Part shown: positions 63,895 through 64,000 of the stretch, piece by piece
Layout of the letters: every line of letters starts with the position of its first letter
How positions within the stretch are numbered: position 1 is the first letter of the stretch
Assembly (NCBI RefSeq): GCF_019904175.1
Contig: NZ_CP061913.1
Coordinates: 11,594,001-11,658,000 of the forward strand
DNA: 64,000 nucleotides
Reading direction: 5' to 3'
Origin: Dactylosporangium vinaceum
GTDB taxonomy: Bacteria > Actinomycetota > Actinomycetes > Mycobacteriales > Micromonosporaceae
Program-made: the position numbers and the translations under genes
Notes under the pieces: generated by a model
Databases searched by the model: none
Told to the model about the DNA's origin: nothing
The model's input: only the letters and a program-made list of their open reading frames with translations

Positions 63895-64000
63895 CTAGCC
63901 TTTGAGCGTTTGCCGGATCGCCTCGCTGATTTGTTTGAGCTGCTCAACCTGCTGCGGGCTGAGCGGGTCGAACAAATGGGTGCGAACCGTCTCGACGTGC
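63895..64000 (-). CDS. C-terminal end of a MarR-family regulator
   Basis: Only the last 34 codons are in the window. HVETVRTHLFDPLSPQQVEQ followed by LKQISEAIRQTLKG is the usual C-terminal dimerisation helix of MarR proteins, and the gene ends in TAG at 63895. The rest lies beyond the right edge. It is just upstream of the amylopullulanase gene, 70 bp apart on the same strand, so it may regulate it. Confidence 0.75.
   Translation of the reverse strand, partial: HVETVRTHLFDPLSPQQVEQLKQISEAIRQTLKG

Overview
The window is GC-rich chromosomal DNA from a filamentous actinobacterium, most likely Micromonosporaceae (Actinoplanes/Micromonospora-like). The evidence is bldC, a valine dehydrogenase gene and a DUF3073 gene arranged much as I remember them in Streptomyces, the purSQL operon, a conservon-like signalling pair, many GTG/TTG starts, and a mycobacterial-type fadA2/fabG4/htdX locus. 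The genus is inferred, not read from a marker gene.

Region 1 (1-8.6 kb) is core genome: DUF3073, Val/Leu dehydrogenase, an uncharacterised conserved gene whose stop codon sits exactly in the CTAG target of an intact IS5-family element, bldC with a long leader and a strong terminator, an F420/PPOX enzyme, a glycosyltransferase coupled to soxR, and a quinone oxidoreductase.

Region 2 (8597-20502) is an 11.9-kb island integrated in tRNA-Ser(UGA). It is bounded by a 55-bp perfect direct repeat of the tRNA 3' half. The backbone is that of an actinomycete integrative conjugative element (tyrosine integrase, TraB/FtsK translocase, Spd-like fragment, GntR/KorSA-like regulator, HAD hydrolase). It is decayed: the integrase has a frameshift, a nonsense codon and a lost N-terminus; the FtsK Walker A lysine is Glu; and an apparent deletion joins two truncated genes. 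The cargo looks like phage defence. Near attL is a retron-type reverse transcriptase behind a helix-turn-helix/DUF3800-like protein, with a structured candidate ncRNA between them. Near attR is a Pycsar module (class III nucleotide cyclase plus membrane effector) with a second, divergent cyclase gene.

Region 3 (20.5-31.6 kb) holds XRE/DUF5753/DUF397 regulators, a ComB-like phosphatase, purL-purQ-purS, purB, a fused binding-protein-dependent-type permease and fadA2. Region 4 (31.7-33.9 kb) is fabG4-htdX, divergent from fadA2 across a 30-bp inverted repeat.

Region 5 (33.9-45.3 kb) looks like a surface-glycan or acyl-modification cluster: a large membrane protein, TDP-amino-sugar transaminase, GtrA flippase, GT2, and a tightly overlapping ACP/SDR/AMP-ligase/LuxE-like/LuxC-like operon, plus a GNAT acetyltransferase. 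Region 6 (45.4-64 kb) holds an ECF sigma factor with a partner membrane protein, oligopeptidase B, a putative lipoprotein hydrolase, a LexA-type SOS box, a GlcE-like FAD protein, a cluster of DnaA boxes, a Thr/Ser dehydratase, a sensor kinase-roadblock-TAXI lipoprotein operon, and a giant secreted amylase/pullulanase fusion next to a MarR-like gene.
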